Below are positions 1 to 8,719 of a stretch of 22,511 bases of DNA, one piece after another (position 1 is the stretch's first letter; each line of letters starts with the position of its first letter). The position numbers and the translations under genes are program-made. Source of the DNA: JANMAT01 sp031359995 (GTDB lineage: Bacteria > Actinomycetota > Acidimicrobiia > Acidimicrobiales > Ilumatobacteraceae); assembly GCA_031359995.1 (NCBI GenBank), contig JANMAT010000050.1:1-22511 (forward strand), in the 5' to 3' direction. The notes under the pieces are model-generated. The model saw only the letters and a program-made list of their open reading frames with translations. It was not told the DNA's origin and made no database searches.

Positions 1-2796
1 CGCCCGGCCACGCCGTCGCGGCCGGGGGCCACGCGCCCCGCGGCACCGGCGCCGTCACGGCCACAACCGGCGCCACCACCCGCGCGCCGGGCGACCCTGC
101 CCACCACGCCGCTGCCCCGGCCGGCGAGCGCGTGGGCCGGCCCGGCCGAGCTGGGGCGCGGGCTCGTGGTCACGCCGGGCACCGAGGCACCGGCGCCATG
201 GGCCGACGCGCCCGTCGTCACGATCGACGCCGCCCGTCTCGACCCTGCTGCCGTGGCGGCGGTGGCCGCCCACTGGCAGGCCCGCCAGCGGTTCGTGGTC
301 GCCCTGCACGGCGACCTCGACGCCGCCGTGCGGACCGGCGCCGTGGTGCACGAGGCACCGTGGGCGCTGGAGCCCGGCTTCACGTTCGAGGCCGAGCGCC
401 TGGCCGCCCTGCTGGGCGAGCACGCGGTCGACGGGCGCGACCTCGCCGCCGCCCGGTTCGCGCCGGCCGAGCGGGCCGTGGCCCTGGGCGCCCGGCCCGG
501 CGACACCACCGGCCCGGCCGATGTGGTGCTGCCCGACGGCCACCCCGCCTGGGTCGACGGCGGCCCCACCCGACCCTTCGCCCTCGCCCACGCCGTGGTG
601 CCCACCGTGGCCCTCGACCACGGCCTGCTCACGCCGTTCGGCACCGCCCCCACCACAGCCGAGCTCGCTCCCGACCAGCTCGCGGCGGTGGCCCACGGCG
701 GTGGCGCCGCCCGCATCATCGCCCCGGCCGGCTCGGGCAAGACGCGCGTGCTCACCGAGCGGGCCCGGCACCTGTTGGGCAACTGGGGTGCACCCCCGGC
801 CGCGCTGTGCCTGGTGGCGTTCAACGTGCGCGCCGCCGAGGAGATGCGCTCGCGCACCCCCGACCTGCCGCGGTTGCACATCCGCACGCTCAACAGCCTC
901 GGCCTGGCCATCGCCAACGGCACCGGGCCGTTCCTGCCCCGCCCCGACGGCCGCCGCCTCACCACCATCGACGAGACCGAGCAGCGCCGCGTGCTCGAAC
1001 GCCTCGTGCGCTTCCCCCGGCGGGCCGGCACCGACCCGGCGGCGCCGTGGCTGGAAGCACTCGCCGCCGTGCGTCTCGGCCTGCAGGACCCGAACGCCGT
1101 GGAAGACGCCTTCGACGGCGACGTCGACGGCTTCGCCGAGGTGCTGCCCCGCTACCGCGCCGAGCTGGCCAAGGGCGGGCTGGTCGACTACGACGAGCAG
1201 ATCACCGAGGCCATCGCCCGCCTGCTGGCCGAGCCCGAGGCGCGCGCCGTGGCCCAGCGGGCCGGCCGCCTGCTGCTGGTCGACGAGTTCCAGGACCTCG
1301 CACCGGCCCACCTGCTGCTCGTGCGCCTGCTCAGCGCGCCCCGGTTCGACTGCTTCGGCGTGGGCGACGACGACCAGACCATCTACGGCTACGTGGGCGC
1401 CGACCCCGACTGGCTGGTGCGCTACGAGCACTGGTTCCCGGGCGCCACCAGCCACGCCCTCGAGATCAACTACCGCTGCGCGCCCGCAGTGGTGACCGCG
1501 GCCGGCAACCTGCTGACCCGCAACGCCACGCGCGTCGCCAAAGCCATCCGGGCCCGGCCCGGTCGGGCCGACGAGCCGGGCGACCTGCGCATCGAGCGCA
1601 CCGCCGACCCCGTGCGGGCCACGCTCGACACCGTCACCGGTCTGGTGGCCGCCGGCGTGGCCCCCACCGACATCGCCGTGCTCACGCGCGTGAACGTCAC
1701 CCTGTTGCCGGTGCAGCTCGGTCTGGTCGCCGCCGGCATCCCCGCCACCACCGCGGTCGACACCACGCTCCTGAACCGCAGCGGCGTGCGCGCCGCGCTG
1801 GCCTGGCTGCGCCTGGCCAGCAACCCCGACCGCCTCGCCGGGGGCACCGTGTCCGACGCCGCCCGCCGACCGGCCCGTGGCCTGTCACCGCGCGTGCTCG
1901 ACTGGATGGGCGAGCAGAACGACCTCGCCGGGTTGCGCCGCCTGGCCGGCCGGCTCACCTCCCCCAAGGACGCCGACAAGATCGAGGGCTTCATCACCGA
2001 CGTGCAGATGCTCGCCGCGCTGGTGGAGCGCGGTGCCGACGCCGCCGACGTGCTCACCGCCGTGCGCGACCAACTCGGGCTGGGCGCGGCCATGGACACC
2101 CTCGACCGGTCCCGACGCGACCTCGACCGGTCGGCCCACGGCGACGACCTCGCCGCCATGATCGACGTGGCCCACCTGCACCCCGACGCCAGCTCGTTCG
2201 CCACCTGGCTCCAGCGCGAGCTCGAGCGCGCCCGCACCGAGCGGGCGGCCAACGAGCAGACCGGAGTGCACCTGGCCACGGTGCACCGGGTGAAGGGCCG
2301 TGAGTGGCCCTACGTCGTGGTGCACGAGGCAAACGATGGGCTGCTCCCCCACCGCCTCGCCGCCGACCACGAAGAGGAGCGCCGCGTGTTCCACGTGGCG
2401 ATCACGCGCTCGTCCACCGCCACCGTCGTGGTGGCCGACGCCGGCGCGCCCAGCCCCTTCCTCGACGAGTTGGCCGAACCGGGCCAGCCGCCCCGCGTCG
2501 TCCGCAGCAGCAACCGCCCGGGCGCGGGCGCTGCCGTGCCCGCCGGCCCTGGCGCTCCCGCCACCGGGTCCTCGGGCGACCCCCGCATCACCGAGGCGCT
2601 CAAGAGCTGGCGGCGTGACCGGGCCCGGCGCGACAGCGTGCCGGCCTACGTGGTGCTCACCGACAAGGCGATCGACGACATCGCCAAGCGCCGGCCCGAC
2701 GGCCTGGCCGAGCTGGCCCGGTGCCACGGCATCGGACCCACCAAGCTCGAGCGCTACGGCGACGAGATCCTCGCCGCCGTGCAGAGCGCGCGGTGA
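1..2796 (+). CDS. UvrD/Rep-like SF1 DNA helicase with C-terminal HRDC domain (5' end probably outside window)
   Basis: An ATP-dependent 3'-5' DNA helicase of superfamily 1A, probably acting in DNA repair or replication restart. Numbering from the in-frame GTG at 166: Q-motif (LAPDQLAAVAH) at 167-177, Walker A APAGSGKT at 186-193, Walker B DEFQD at 373-377, motif III GDDDQTIYGY at 400-409, then NYRC, TVHRVKGREW and, from about 736, EEERRVFHVAITRS (motif VI). An HRDC-like domain follows at about 805-876, ending in GIGPTKLERYGDEIL. The roughly 165 residues before the Q-motif are a family-specific extension. No stop separates GTG 166 from base 1, and the residues just before it (ELGRG) resemble the start of homologues as I remember them. 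I therefore prefer a start outside the window after a Pro/Ala/Arg-rich stretch. GTG 166 is the alternative. Helicase identity is secure; the N-terminus is not. Confidence 0.9.
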   Translation, partial: RPATPSRPGATRPAAPAPSRPQPAPPPARRATLPTTPLPRPASAWAGPAELGRGLVVTPGTEAPAPWADAPVVTIDAARLDPAAVAAVAAHWQARQRFVVALHGDLDAAVRTGAVVHEAPWALEPGFTFEAERLAALLGEHAVDGRDLAAARFAPAERAVALGARPGDTTGPADVVLPDGHPAWVDGGPTRPFALAHAVVPTVALDHGLLTPFGTAPTTAELAPDQLAAVAHGGGAARIIAPAGSGKTRVLTERARHLLGNWGAPPAALCLVAFNVRAAEEMRSRTPDLPRLHIRTLNSLGLAIANGTGPFLPRPDGRRLTTIDETEQRRVLERLVRFPRRAGTDPAAPWLEALAAVRLGLQDPNAVEDAFDGDVDGFAEVLPRYRAELAKGGLVDYDEQITEAIARLLAEPEARAVAQRAGRLLLVDEFQDLAPAHLLLVRLLSAPRFDCFGVGDDDQTIYGYVGADPDWLVRYEHWFPGATSHALEINYRCAPAVVTAAGNLLTRNATRVAKAIRARPGRADEPGDLRIERTADPVRATLDTVTGLVAAGVAPTDIAVLTRVNVTLLPVQLGLVAAGIPATTAVDTTLLNRSGVRAALAWLRLASNPDRLAGGTVSDAARRPARGLSPRVLDWMGEQNDLAGLRRLAGRLTSPKDADKIEGFITDVQMLAALVERGADAADVLTAVRDQLGLGAAMDTLDRSRRDLDRSAHGDDLAAMIDVAHLHPDASSFATWLQRELERARTERAANEQTGVHLATVHRVKGREWPYVVVHEANDGLLPHRLAADHEEERRVFHVAITRSSTATVVVADAGAPSPFLDELAEPGQPPRVVRSSNRPGAGAAVPAGPGAPATGSSGDPRITEALKSWRRDRARRDSVPAYVVLTDKAIDDIAKRRPDGLAELARCHGIGPTKLERYGDEILAAVQSAR

Positions 2797-2915
2797 CCGC
2801 CGGCAGGCGACAGAGCGTGCGACCCAGGAGGCAGAGGAACTCGGTCGGCTCGTCGGCGCCGGCCAGCGGGTCGAGCGCGCACGGTTACCCCACCGGCGCC
2901 GACCCTTCGACCGGC

Positions 2916-2921
2916 TAACGT
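2916..2921 (+). promoter_or_regulatory. -10 box of a probable leaderless promoter (ferredoxin)
   Basis: TAACGT lies exactly 7 nt before the ATG at 2929, so the predicted transcription start falls on or next to the start codon. There is no Shine-Dalgarno sequence upstream of the ATG. The same arrangement recurs at several genes in this window. Confidence 0.5.
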
Positions 2922-2928
2922 GCCGCCC

Positions 2929-3120
2929 ATGCGAGTGACGGTCGATTTCGACGTGTGTGCCTCCACGGGCGCCTGTGCGCAGGTGGCCCCTGAGGTGTTC
3001 GAGGTGCGCAGCGACGGGTTCCTGTACGTGCTCCAGGAAGAGCCGCCGGCCGAGCTCCACGACAAGGTGCGCCAGGCCGCCGACCTGTGCCCCACCGCCG
3101 CCATCAGCATCGGCGAGTGA
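2929..3120 (+). CDS. Small [3Fe-4S]-type ferredoxin
   Basis: A 63-residue soluble electron carrier. The cluster ligands are visible as C10-x5-C16 near the N-terminus and C54 in DLCPTAAI near the C-terminus. The pattern DFDVC...GAC...APEVFEV...CP.AAI matches single-cluster actinobacterial ferredoxins. With only three ligand Cys it should carry a [3Fe-4S] cluster; the position used for a fourth ligand is not Cys. Such proteins commonly feed cytochrome P450s, but no P450 is in the window, so its partner is unknown. I chose ATG 2929 over the in-frame GTG at 2920 because a TAACGT -10 box sits 7 nt upstream and its last base overlaps that GTG. The gene converges on the S8 protease with a 29-bp gap. 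Confidence 0.9.
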   Translation: MRVTVDFDVCASTGACAQVAPEVFEVRSDGFLYVLQEEPPAELHDKVRQAADLCPTAAISIGE

Positions 3121-3149
3121 CCCGGGCCGTCATCGGCGCCTGACCCCGC

Positions 3150-6100
3150 TCAGCCGCGGGTCCAGAGCACGGTCGCGGTCGACTTCCCGAACGGGTTGGT
3201 CGCGGTGATCGTGAACGTGTGGGTGCCCTGCACGGGCAGGCTCATCGACACGCTCGACGAGGTGGCCGGGGTGTTGATCACCGTCGGCGAACCACCGGGA
3301 CCGGTGCGGGTCACCGTGTAGCCGCTCAGGAACCCCGCTGCCGGCGTCCACGACACCACGAGCACACTGCCGTTGGCGCTGGCCCGCAGGTTGGTCACCA
3401 CCGGCGGAGGTGTGGCTGCCACCACGAGGCTCACCGCCGCCGCCGTGGCGCCCCACGGGTTCGTGGCCACGATCTCGTAGGTGTAGGTGCCGGCCACCAC
3501 CGGCATGGACAGCGTGGTCGCCGACGCCGTGGTCGGCAGGCCGAGGACGGCCACACCGTTGCGCTTGATGGTGTAGCCGGTGCGCCACTCGCCGACCGTG
3601 GGCGTCCACATCAGCCGGAACTGGCTGGCGACCACGACACCCTGGGCGTTGGCCGGTGCCGACGGCGGGGTGGACACCACCGTGGCGCTGGCGCTGGCGT
3701 TCGTGCGCCCCAAGGGGTTGATGGCCGTGACCCGCACGGTGGCGGGCCCGGCGATCAGCGGCGTGGCCACGATGGTGCTGGTTGCCGACGCCGGCGCGGT
3801 CAGGATCTTGCCCGTGCCGACCTGCACCTCGTAGCTCGTGACCCATCCGGTGGCCGCCGTCCAGGTGACCGCCATGGAACCGCCGTTCACCGCGGCGACG
3901 ATGTTGGTGGCCGGGCCCGGGCCGATCGGGTCGACCTGCACCGGCACCTGCACGACCGTGGTGCCGTACTGGCCGTTGGCCGTGATGGTGGCCACGTAGC
4001 TGCCCGTGCGCGTCGGCGTGGGCAGCGACGCGGCCAGCGCGCCCCCGCCCAGGGTCATGGCCGACGACTCGAGCTTCACCACGTAGCCGGTCGCGTTCGT
4101 GGATGCGTCCCATGTGAAGGCGACCGTGGAGCCGTTCACCTGGGCCGCCGCGTTCTGGGCGCCACCGGGCAGCGGGGCGACCAGGGGGGTGACGGTGCCG
4201 GCGGCGACGTGCTGGCCGAGGAGCTGCCCGTGGAGCACGGTGACGGTGACCGGCGTGACTGCCCCACCGGTGAGCCCGGTGACGGTGCCGCTGGCGTGGC
4301 CGTCGGGCGCAGCGGCGATGCGCGCCGTGACGCCGCCGGCCTTCACCTCGTAGCCGGTGATGATCGGGCGACCGACGCCGGGGCCGAGCGGATCGACGGT
4401 GACGGTGGCGCCGCGGATGACCGGCGCCAGCGTGACGGTCGGCGCGTCGCTGGCCTCGCTCGTGGTGAAGCTCGTCGCCGCGCTGCGGCCGCGTGACCCG
4501 TCGACCCCGACGGCCACGGCGACGGCGCCGTAGGTGGTGCCGGTGGTGAGCCCGCGCACCACCGCCGAGCGGCCCGTGCCGGGGATCGACACCGTGGTGC
4601 CGTTCACGGTGATGTCGAAGTGGTGCAGCCGCACGCCCGACACCGGGCCGGGCACCAGATTGACCAGCACGTCGGTCGCGGTGGACGCCACGCTGGTGAT
4701 GGTCGGCGGCTTCGGCGTGTCCTGGGCGACCACCACGAACGACGTCGTCGCCGTGCCCGCCGAACCCGACGCAGTGAGCACCACGAAGTAGGGGGTGCGC
4801 GCCACGGTGGGGCCGACGGTGAGGCTGCTGGTGCCCGACGGGCCCGTGGCCGTGAACGCCGTGCCGTCGGGCTTCATGGCCACCATGGTGAACGTGTCGT
4901 CGGCCGCTGCCGTGCCCAGCTGCAGCGACAGCATGTTGTTCTCGAACGGCATCAAGGTCGACGACGGCATCGTGCGGCCACTGGTGGTGCGGGTGGCACC
5001 TACCGCCCTGGCCGCGTCCAGGCGGCCGGCGCCGCCCTGCGTGAGGGTCACCGGCGTGTCCACCGTGTCGACCAGGCGCTGACGGATGGCCGCTGCGCTC
5101 AGGCCCGGGTCGGCCGCCGCCACCAACGCCGCCGCCCCCGACACGAGCGACGCGGCCATGGATGTGCCCGACTTGTAGGTCCATCCCCACGGCACCGACG
5201 AGTACAGGTACGCACCCGGCGCAGTGAGCGTGACCGCACCCCGGTTGGAGAAGGTGGTCATCTTGTCGGACAGGTCGCTGGCGGCCACGTTGATCACGTT
5301 GTTCAGCTCCGACGCGTACGACCCCGGCGAGTACACCATCGCCCCACCGAGCACGAGCCCGTTGTTGCCGGCGGCGCACACCACCAGGACGCCCTTGCTC
5401 TGGGCGTAGAGCAACGCGGTGCGCATGGCGGTGGAGGGACCGACGAGCCCCCACGACACGTTGACGATGCGCGCCCCGTTGTCGGCGGCGTACATGATGC
5501 TGGCGATGCCGGCCGACAGCGGCATGGCCCCGCCCTTGGTGGCCGTGATCTTCAACGGCATGATCCTGGCGTCGGGCGCCAGGCCGACGCCGCCGAGGTC
5601 GTTGCGCGCACCGGCGATCAGGCCGGCCACGTGGGTGCCGTGCTCGTCGCTCGATGACGGATCCTTGTCGTGGTCGCCGAAGTCCCAACCGGCGCAGTCG
5701 TCGATGTAGCCGTTGTGGTCGTCGTCGAGCCCGTTGCCGCACGTCTCGTCGGCGTTGTGCCAGATGTTGGCGGCGAGGTCGACGTGGTTCATGGCCACGC
5801 CGCTGTCGCTGACCGCCACCACGATGCCGGTGCCGGTGCTCACCGGCCACGCGTCGGTCGCGTCAACGTCGGCGTTGGCGATGCCGGTGAGGCCGTAGCT
5901 CGTGCGGGCACCGGTGTTGCGCAGGTGCCACTGGCCCGGCTCGGCCGGGTCGGGCGCCGAGGCAAGCTGCACCGACACGTCGCGCTCCACGCTGGCCACA
6001 CCGGGCTGGGCCGCCAACTGGGCCGCGGTGAGGGTGGTGGTGGCCACGGCGACGCCGCCGCCCAGGAGCCGCACGGCGGCGACGCCCGGGCGGGCGTCGA

Positions 6101-6314
6101 GCCGGGTCGCCGCGGCCGCCAGTGCGGCACCCACCGGCGGCTCGGCTGCCTCGGGTGCGACGTCGGGAGCGCTGGCGCCGGCCGCCGGAACCACCGGCGC
6201 CAACGTGACCAGGTACGTGGTGGAGGCGATGCCGATCGCCTGGGCGTCGGTGGTGACCGCGGCCGATGCGGCGATCAGGAGCGAGGCAAGAGCGAGACGG
6301 GGGACACGGCGCAC
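3150..6314 (-). CDS. Secreted subtilisin-like (S8) serine protease with C-terminal fibronectin-III-like repeats
   Basis: A 1054-residue extracellular serine peptidase. Residues 1 to about 25 are a signal peptide (MRRVPRLALASLLIAASAAV, then DAQA). A short propeptide-like region follows (about 30-115, containing GVAAVRLLGGG and PGVASVERD). The catalytic domain, about 125-440, shows the full triad: D170 in VAVSDSG, H225 in DEHGTHVAG and S385 in SGTSMAA, with oxyanion N317 in AAGNNG. An insert at 192-212 (NGLDDDHNGYIDD between C192 and C207) looks like a calcium-binding loop. Residues about 440-1054 form a string of roughly six beta-rich modules with W/Y-x-V and TGY motifs, typical of FnIII. No LPxTG motif or transmembrane anchor follows, so release from the cell is likely. 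The GTG at 6314 is fixed by an in-frame TAG two codons upstream and by the signal peptide. Confidence 0.92.
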   Translation of the reverse strand: MRRVPRLALASLLIAASAAVTTDAQAIGIASTTYLVTLAPVVPAAGASAPDVAPEAAEPPVGAALAAAATRLDARPGVAAVRLLGGGVAVATTTLTAAQLAAQPGVASVERDVSVQLASAPDPAEPGQWHLRNTGARTSYGLTGIANADVDATDAWPVSTGTGIVVAVSDSGVAMNHVDLAANIWHNADETCGNGLDDDHNGYIDDCAGWDFGDHDKDPSSSDEHGTHVAGLIAGARNDLGGVGLAPDARIMPLKITATKGGAMPLSAGIASIMYAADNGARIVNVSWGLVGPSTAMRTALLYAQSKGVLVVCAAGNNGLVLGGAMVYSPGSYASELNNVINVAASDLSDKMTTFSNRGAVTLTAPGAYLYSSVPWGWTYKSGTSMAASLVSGAAALVAAADPGLSAAAIRQRLVDTVDTPVTLTQGGAGRLDAARAVGATRTTSGRTMPSSTLMPFENNMLSLQLGTAAADDTFTMVAMKPDGTAFTATGPSGTSSLTVGPTVARTPYFVVLTASGSAGTATTSFVVVAQDTPKPPTITSVASTATDVLVNLVPGPVSGVRLHHFDITVNGTTVSIPGTGRSAVVRGLTTGTTYGAVAVAVGVDGSRGRSAATSFTTSEASDAPTVTLAPVIRGATVTVDPLGPGVGRPIITGYEVKAGGVTARIAAAPDGHASGTVTGLTGGAVTPVTVTVLHGQLLGQHVAAGTVTPLVAPLPGGAQNAAAQVNGSTVAFTWDASTNATGYVVKLESSAMTLGGGALAASLPTPTRTGSYVATITANGQYGTTVVQVPVQVDPIGPGPATNIVAAVNGGSMAVTWTAATGWVTSYEVQVGTGKILTAPASATSTIVATPLIAGPATVRVTAINPLGRTNASASATVVSTPPSAPANAQGVVVASQFRLMWTPTVGEWRTGYTIKRNGVAVLGLPTTASATTLSMPVVAGTYTYEIVATNPWGATAAAVSLVVAATPPPVVTNLRASANGSVLVVSWTPAAGFLSGYTVTRTGPGGSPTVINTPATSSSVSMSLPVQGTHTFTITATNPFGKSTATVLWTRG

Positions 6315-6421
6315 GTTCTACCCATCGGAAGGTACCGGGGGCGCGTCGCACTGGAGATGCTCAAGAACCGGTGCCCAGCGGCAAGAAACCGTCAGGAGCC
6401 GGCCGCACCGCGGGAGCGGCG

Positions 6422-8008
6422 TCAGCCGTTGGAGAGCGGGTGCACGGACACGATGCCGGGCTGGGCCCGGAGCTGGGTGAGCACGTCGCCGGGCACGGCG
6501 CCCCCGGTGGCCAGCACCATGACCGCGGAGCCGGCCTTCACCTCGGACCCGTCGGGCAGGTAGCGACCGACGTCCATGTCGGCGATGTTCACGCCGGCGT
6601 CGCCGAGCAACGTGCCGACGAGGCCGATCATGCCGGGGCGGTCGTCGTTGCGCACCACGAGCATGTGGGCCGACGGCGGCACGTTGCAGGTGTGATCGTC
6701 GATGAACACGATGCGCTGCTCACCTCGGCGGCCCGACAGGGCACCGGCGATCATGTGGCCGTCGCCGCGCACCGAGATGAGGTTGAGGAAGTCCATCGAG
6801 GTGGTCGAGGAGACCTCCTTCACCTCGATGCCGTGCTCGGTCACGAAGCGGGGTGCGTTCACGTACGTGACCGGCTCGTCGCGCACCTTGGAGAACACGC
6901 CCTTCAGCACCGCGAGGGTGAGGATGCGGGTGTCGTGCTCGGCGAGCTGACCCTCGTAGCAGATCTCGAGCTGGGCGGGCACACCCTCGGCCAGGTTGGT
7001 GAACAGACGACCGAGCGTCTCGCCCAGGGGCAGGAACGGCTTGAGCGCTTCGGCCGCCTCGTTGGCGTCCACGTTCACGGCGAACGGTACGAAGTCACCG
7101 GCCAGGGCCAACTGCACCATCTCGGCGATGGTGTCGCCCGCCTTGTCCTGGGCCTCGCGCGTGCTGGCCCCGAGGTGAGGCGTGACCACGATCTCGTCGA
7201 GCGTGAACAGCAGGCTCTCGGTCATGGGTTCCGACGAGAACACGTCGAGCGCGGCGCCGCCGATGCGCTTGGCCTTCACCGCTTCGTACAGGGCCTGCTC
7301 GTCGACGATGCCGCCGCGCGCCACGTTGATCACCCGCAGGTCGGGCTTGGCCCGCTCGAACATGGCGGTACCGATGATGCCGGTGGTCTCTTTGTTCTTC
7401 GGCAGGTGGATCGTGATGAAGTCGCTCTCCTCGACGACGCGATCCAAAGGCAGCAGCTCGACGTTCATCCGCTTGGCCCGCTCGGCCGACACGAACGGGT
7501 CGAAGGCGACCAGGCGCATGCCGAAGGCGGCGGCGCGCTCGGCCACCAGCTTGCCGATGCGGCCGAGGCCGACGATGCCGAGGGTCTTGCCGTCGAGCTC
7601 GACGCCTTCCCACTTCGAACGCTCCCAGCGCCCGTCCTTCAACGCCGAGTGGGCCTGGGGCACGTTGCGGGCCTGGGCCAGCAGCAGGGCCATCGTGTGC
7701 TCGGCGGCCGAGACGATGTTCGACTGCGGCGCGTTCACGACCATGACGCCGCGGGCGGTGGCGGCGGCGACGTCGACGTTGTCGAGCCCGATGCCGGCGC
7801 GCCCCACCACCATGAGCTGGCCGGCCGCGGCGAGCACGTCGGCGGTGACCTGGGTGGACGAACGGATGATCAGTGCGTGCGCACCGACGATGGCGGTGAG
7901 CAGGTCGTCGGCCGACAACCCGAGCTGCACGTCGACGTCGTGACCGGCCCGCCGCAGGCCGTCGAGCCCACCTTCGGCGATCTCTTCGGTGACCAGGATC
8001 CTCGCCAT
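6422..8008 (-). CDS. serA: D-3-phosphoglycerate dehydrogenase (long, ACT-containing form)
   Basis: Catalyses the NAD-dependent oxidation of 3-phosphoglycerate to 3-phosphohydroxypyruvate, the first step of serine synthesis in the cytosol. The 528 residues match the long mycobacterial-type enzyme. Visible are the nucleotide-binding GLGRIG at 147-152 followed by D170, and the catalytic set R231 (VARGG), E260 (SSEP) and H278 (TPHLG). An intervening ASB-type domain covers about 310-450. A C-terminal ACT domain (MLVVRNDDRPGMIG...) would bind serine for feedback control. The ATG at 8008 gives the canonical MARILVTEEIAEGG start. CAGAAT, 9 nt upstream of the ATG on this strand, is a candidate -10 box. 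SerC lies 8 kb away on the other strand, so the pathway genes are close but not in one operon. Confidence 0.97.
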   Translation of the reverse strand: MARILVTEEIAEGGLDGLRRAGHDVDVQLGLSADDLLTAIVGAHALIIRSSTQVTADVLAAAGQLMVVGRAGIGLDNVDVAAATARGVMVVNAPQSNIVSAAEHTMALLLAQARNVPQAHSALKDGRWERSKWEGVELDGKTLGIVGLGRIGKLVAERAAAFGMRLVAFDPFVSAERAKRMNVELLPLDRVVEESDFITIHLPKNKETTGIIGTAMFERAKPDLRVINVARGGIVDEQALYEAVKAKRIGGAALDVFSSEPMTESLLFTLDEIVVTPHLGASTREAQDKAGDTIAEMVQLALAGDFVPFAVNVDANEAAEALKPFLPLGETLGRLFTNLAEGVPAQLEICYEGQLAEHDTRILTLAVLKGVFSKVRDEPVTYVNAPRFVTEHGIEVKEVSSTTSMDFLNLISVRGDGHMIAGALSGRRGEQRIVFIDDHTCNVPPSAHMLVVRNDDRPGMIGLVGTLLGDAGVNIADMDVGRYLPDGSEVKAGSAVMVLATGGAVPGDVLTQLRAQPGIVSVHPLSNG

Positions 8009-8080
8009 AAGGCATTCATTCTGACCGCTCCGGTCGGGTTTGGACCAGCGGTCCGCCATCTGTACGAATCGTTCACCCGC

Positions 8081-8110
8081 TTGGTGTGCCGCGTGACACA
8101 GGGCAAGAAT
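8081..8110 (+). promoter_or_regulatory. Candidate sigma-70-type promoter, TTGGTG-18-AAGAAT
   Basis: TTGGTG (8081-8086) and AAGAAT (8105-8110) are separated by 18 nt in the serA/secreted-protein divergent gap. Transcription would start near 8116, which is the A of an ATG (8116-8118) lying in a different frame from the gene at 8186. This is one of the better -35/-10 pairs in the window, but it is a judgement by eye. Confidence 0.35.
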
Positions 8111-8185
8111 GGGGGATGCAGGCGGGTGGGCCGCCGGCGGAGCGGACCGGGCCAGGCGACATGAACTCTCGATCACGGCACCGCG

Positions 8186-8659
8186 GTGCGATGGGCGGGC
8201 GTGGCGGTGCTGGCGGCGCTGCTCCCGAGGCGCACGGCATCGGCCGACTCCGGCCCCGCCGCGCTCCGGATGCACATCCAGTCGAACAACCAGTTCTCGA
8301 GTGCGTCGTCCCCGGCCACGCCGCTGCGATTGCCGGAGGGACTGGTCGAGCTGGACGTGCTGAACGGCGAGAACGAGCCCGAGCCGTGGGTGACCGCCGA
8401 GGCCACCGTCGCTCCGTGCGCCGGATCCGCGCCCACCGTCCACGCGTGCGGCACCGACCGACCGACCGCGTCGAACGTGAACTACGTGGCGGGGCAGACG
8501 GTGCCCAACGCCGTGGTCGCCGCTTCCCGCGCTGCGGGCTACGCGGGCGGTTCGTACAGCTGCTTCTATGCCCACCGCACGACCCACCTCGTCGTCGACG
8601 CGGTGGGGTACTTCGCCAGCACGAAGGACTACCTGTACGACGTCGTCGAGGTGCCCTGA
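8186..8659 (+). CDS. Small secreted protein with a single GQTVPNAVV/THLVVD.VGYF module
   Basis: A 157-residue protein with a signal-like N-terminus: hydrophobic WAGVAVLAALL, then TASA before DS, a plausible signal peptidase I site at about residue 20. The mature part carries a pattern common in secreted acidimicrobial and other actinobacterial proteins: PTASNVNYVAGQTVPNAVV (93-111), a Cys-aromatic strand (CFY, 126-128), then THLVVDAVGYF (133-143). The function of this module is not known to me; it usually occurs as a C-terminal repeat on larger exported proteins. The GTG at 8186 is the first start after an in-frame stop at 8162 and has no Shine-Dalgarno. The signal peptide has a weak n-region, and the neighbouring frame begins ATG 8161 with a basic MNSRSRHR. 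A one-base frameshift may therefore have separated the true start from the body. Confidence 0.7.
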   Translation: MRWAGVAVLAALLPRRTASADSGPAALRMHIQSNNQFSSASSPATPLRLPEGLVELDVLNGENEPEPWVTAEATVAPCAGSAPTVHACGTDRPTASNVNYVAGQTVPNAVVAASRAAGYAGGSYSCFYAHRTTHLVVDAVGYFASTKDYLYDVVEVP

Positions 8660-8705
8660 GCAGGTCCGTGCGCGGTCGTGCCGCCCCCGGCGGGAGGTGG
8701 TGGGC

Positions 8706-8711
8706 CAGACT
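8706..8711 (+). promoter_or_regulatory. -10-like box, probable leaderless start of the TIM-barrel gene
   Basis: CAGACT ends 8 nt before ATG 8720, with no Shine-Dalgarno between. It fits the nANNNT-7/8 nt-start arrangement seen at other genes here. Confidence 0.35.
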
Positions 8712-8719
8712 GGTCGCCC

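Noticed and set aside
2920..2928. GTG 2920 as the ferredoxin start.
   Set aside because: It overlaps the last bases of the TAACGT box and would precede the predicted transcription start. ATG 2929 fits the family N-terminus.
3121..3149. GCCG-TCAT-CGGC inverted repeat between the ferredoxin and the S8 gene as a terminator.
   Set aside because: The stem is only 4 bp and has no U-tract, which is expected by chance in DNA this GC-rich.
3130..5850. Long open frame on the minus strand inside the S8 protease gene.
   Set aside because: Its translation is Arg/His/Gly-rich low-complexity sequence in an alternative frame of a gene with an intact triad.
6315..6421. Riboswitch or structured leader upstream of the S8 protease.
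   Set aside because: I could find no known riboswitch core. TAGAAC directly abuts the GTG, so it cannot serve as a -10 box for a leaderless start in the right frame.
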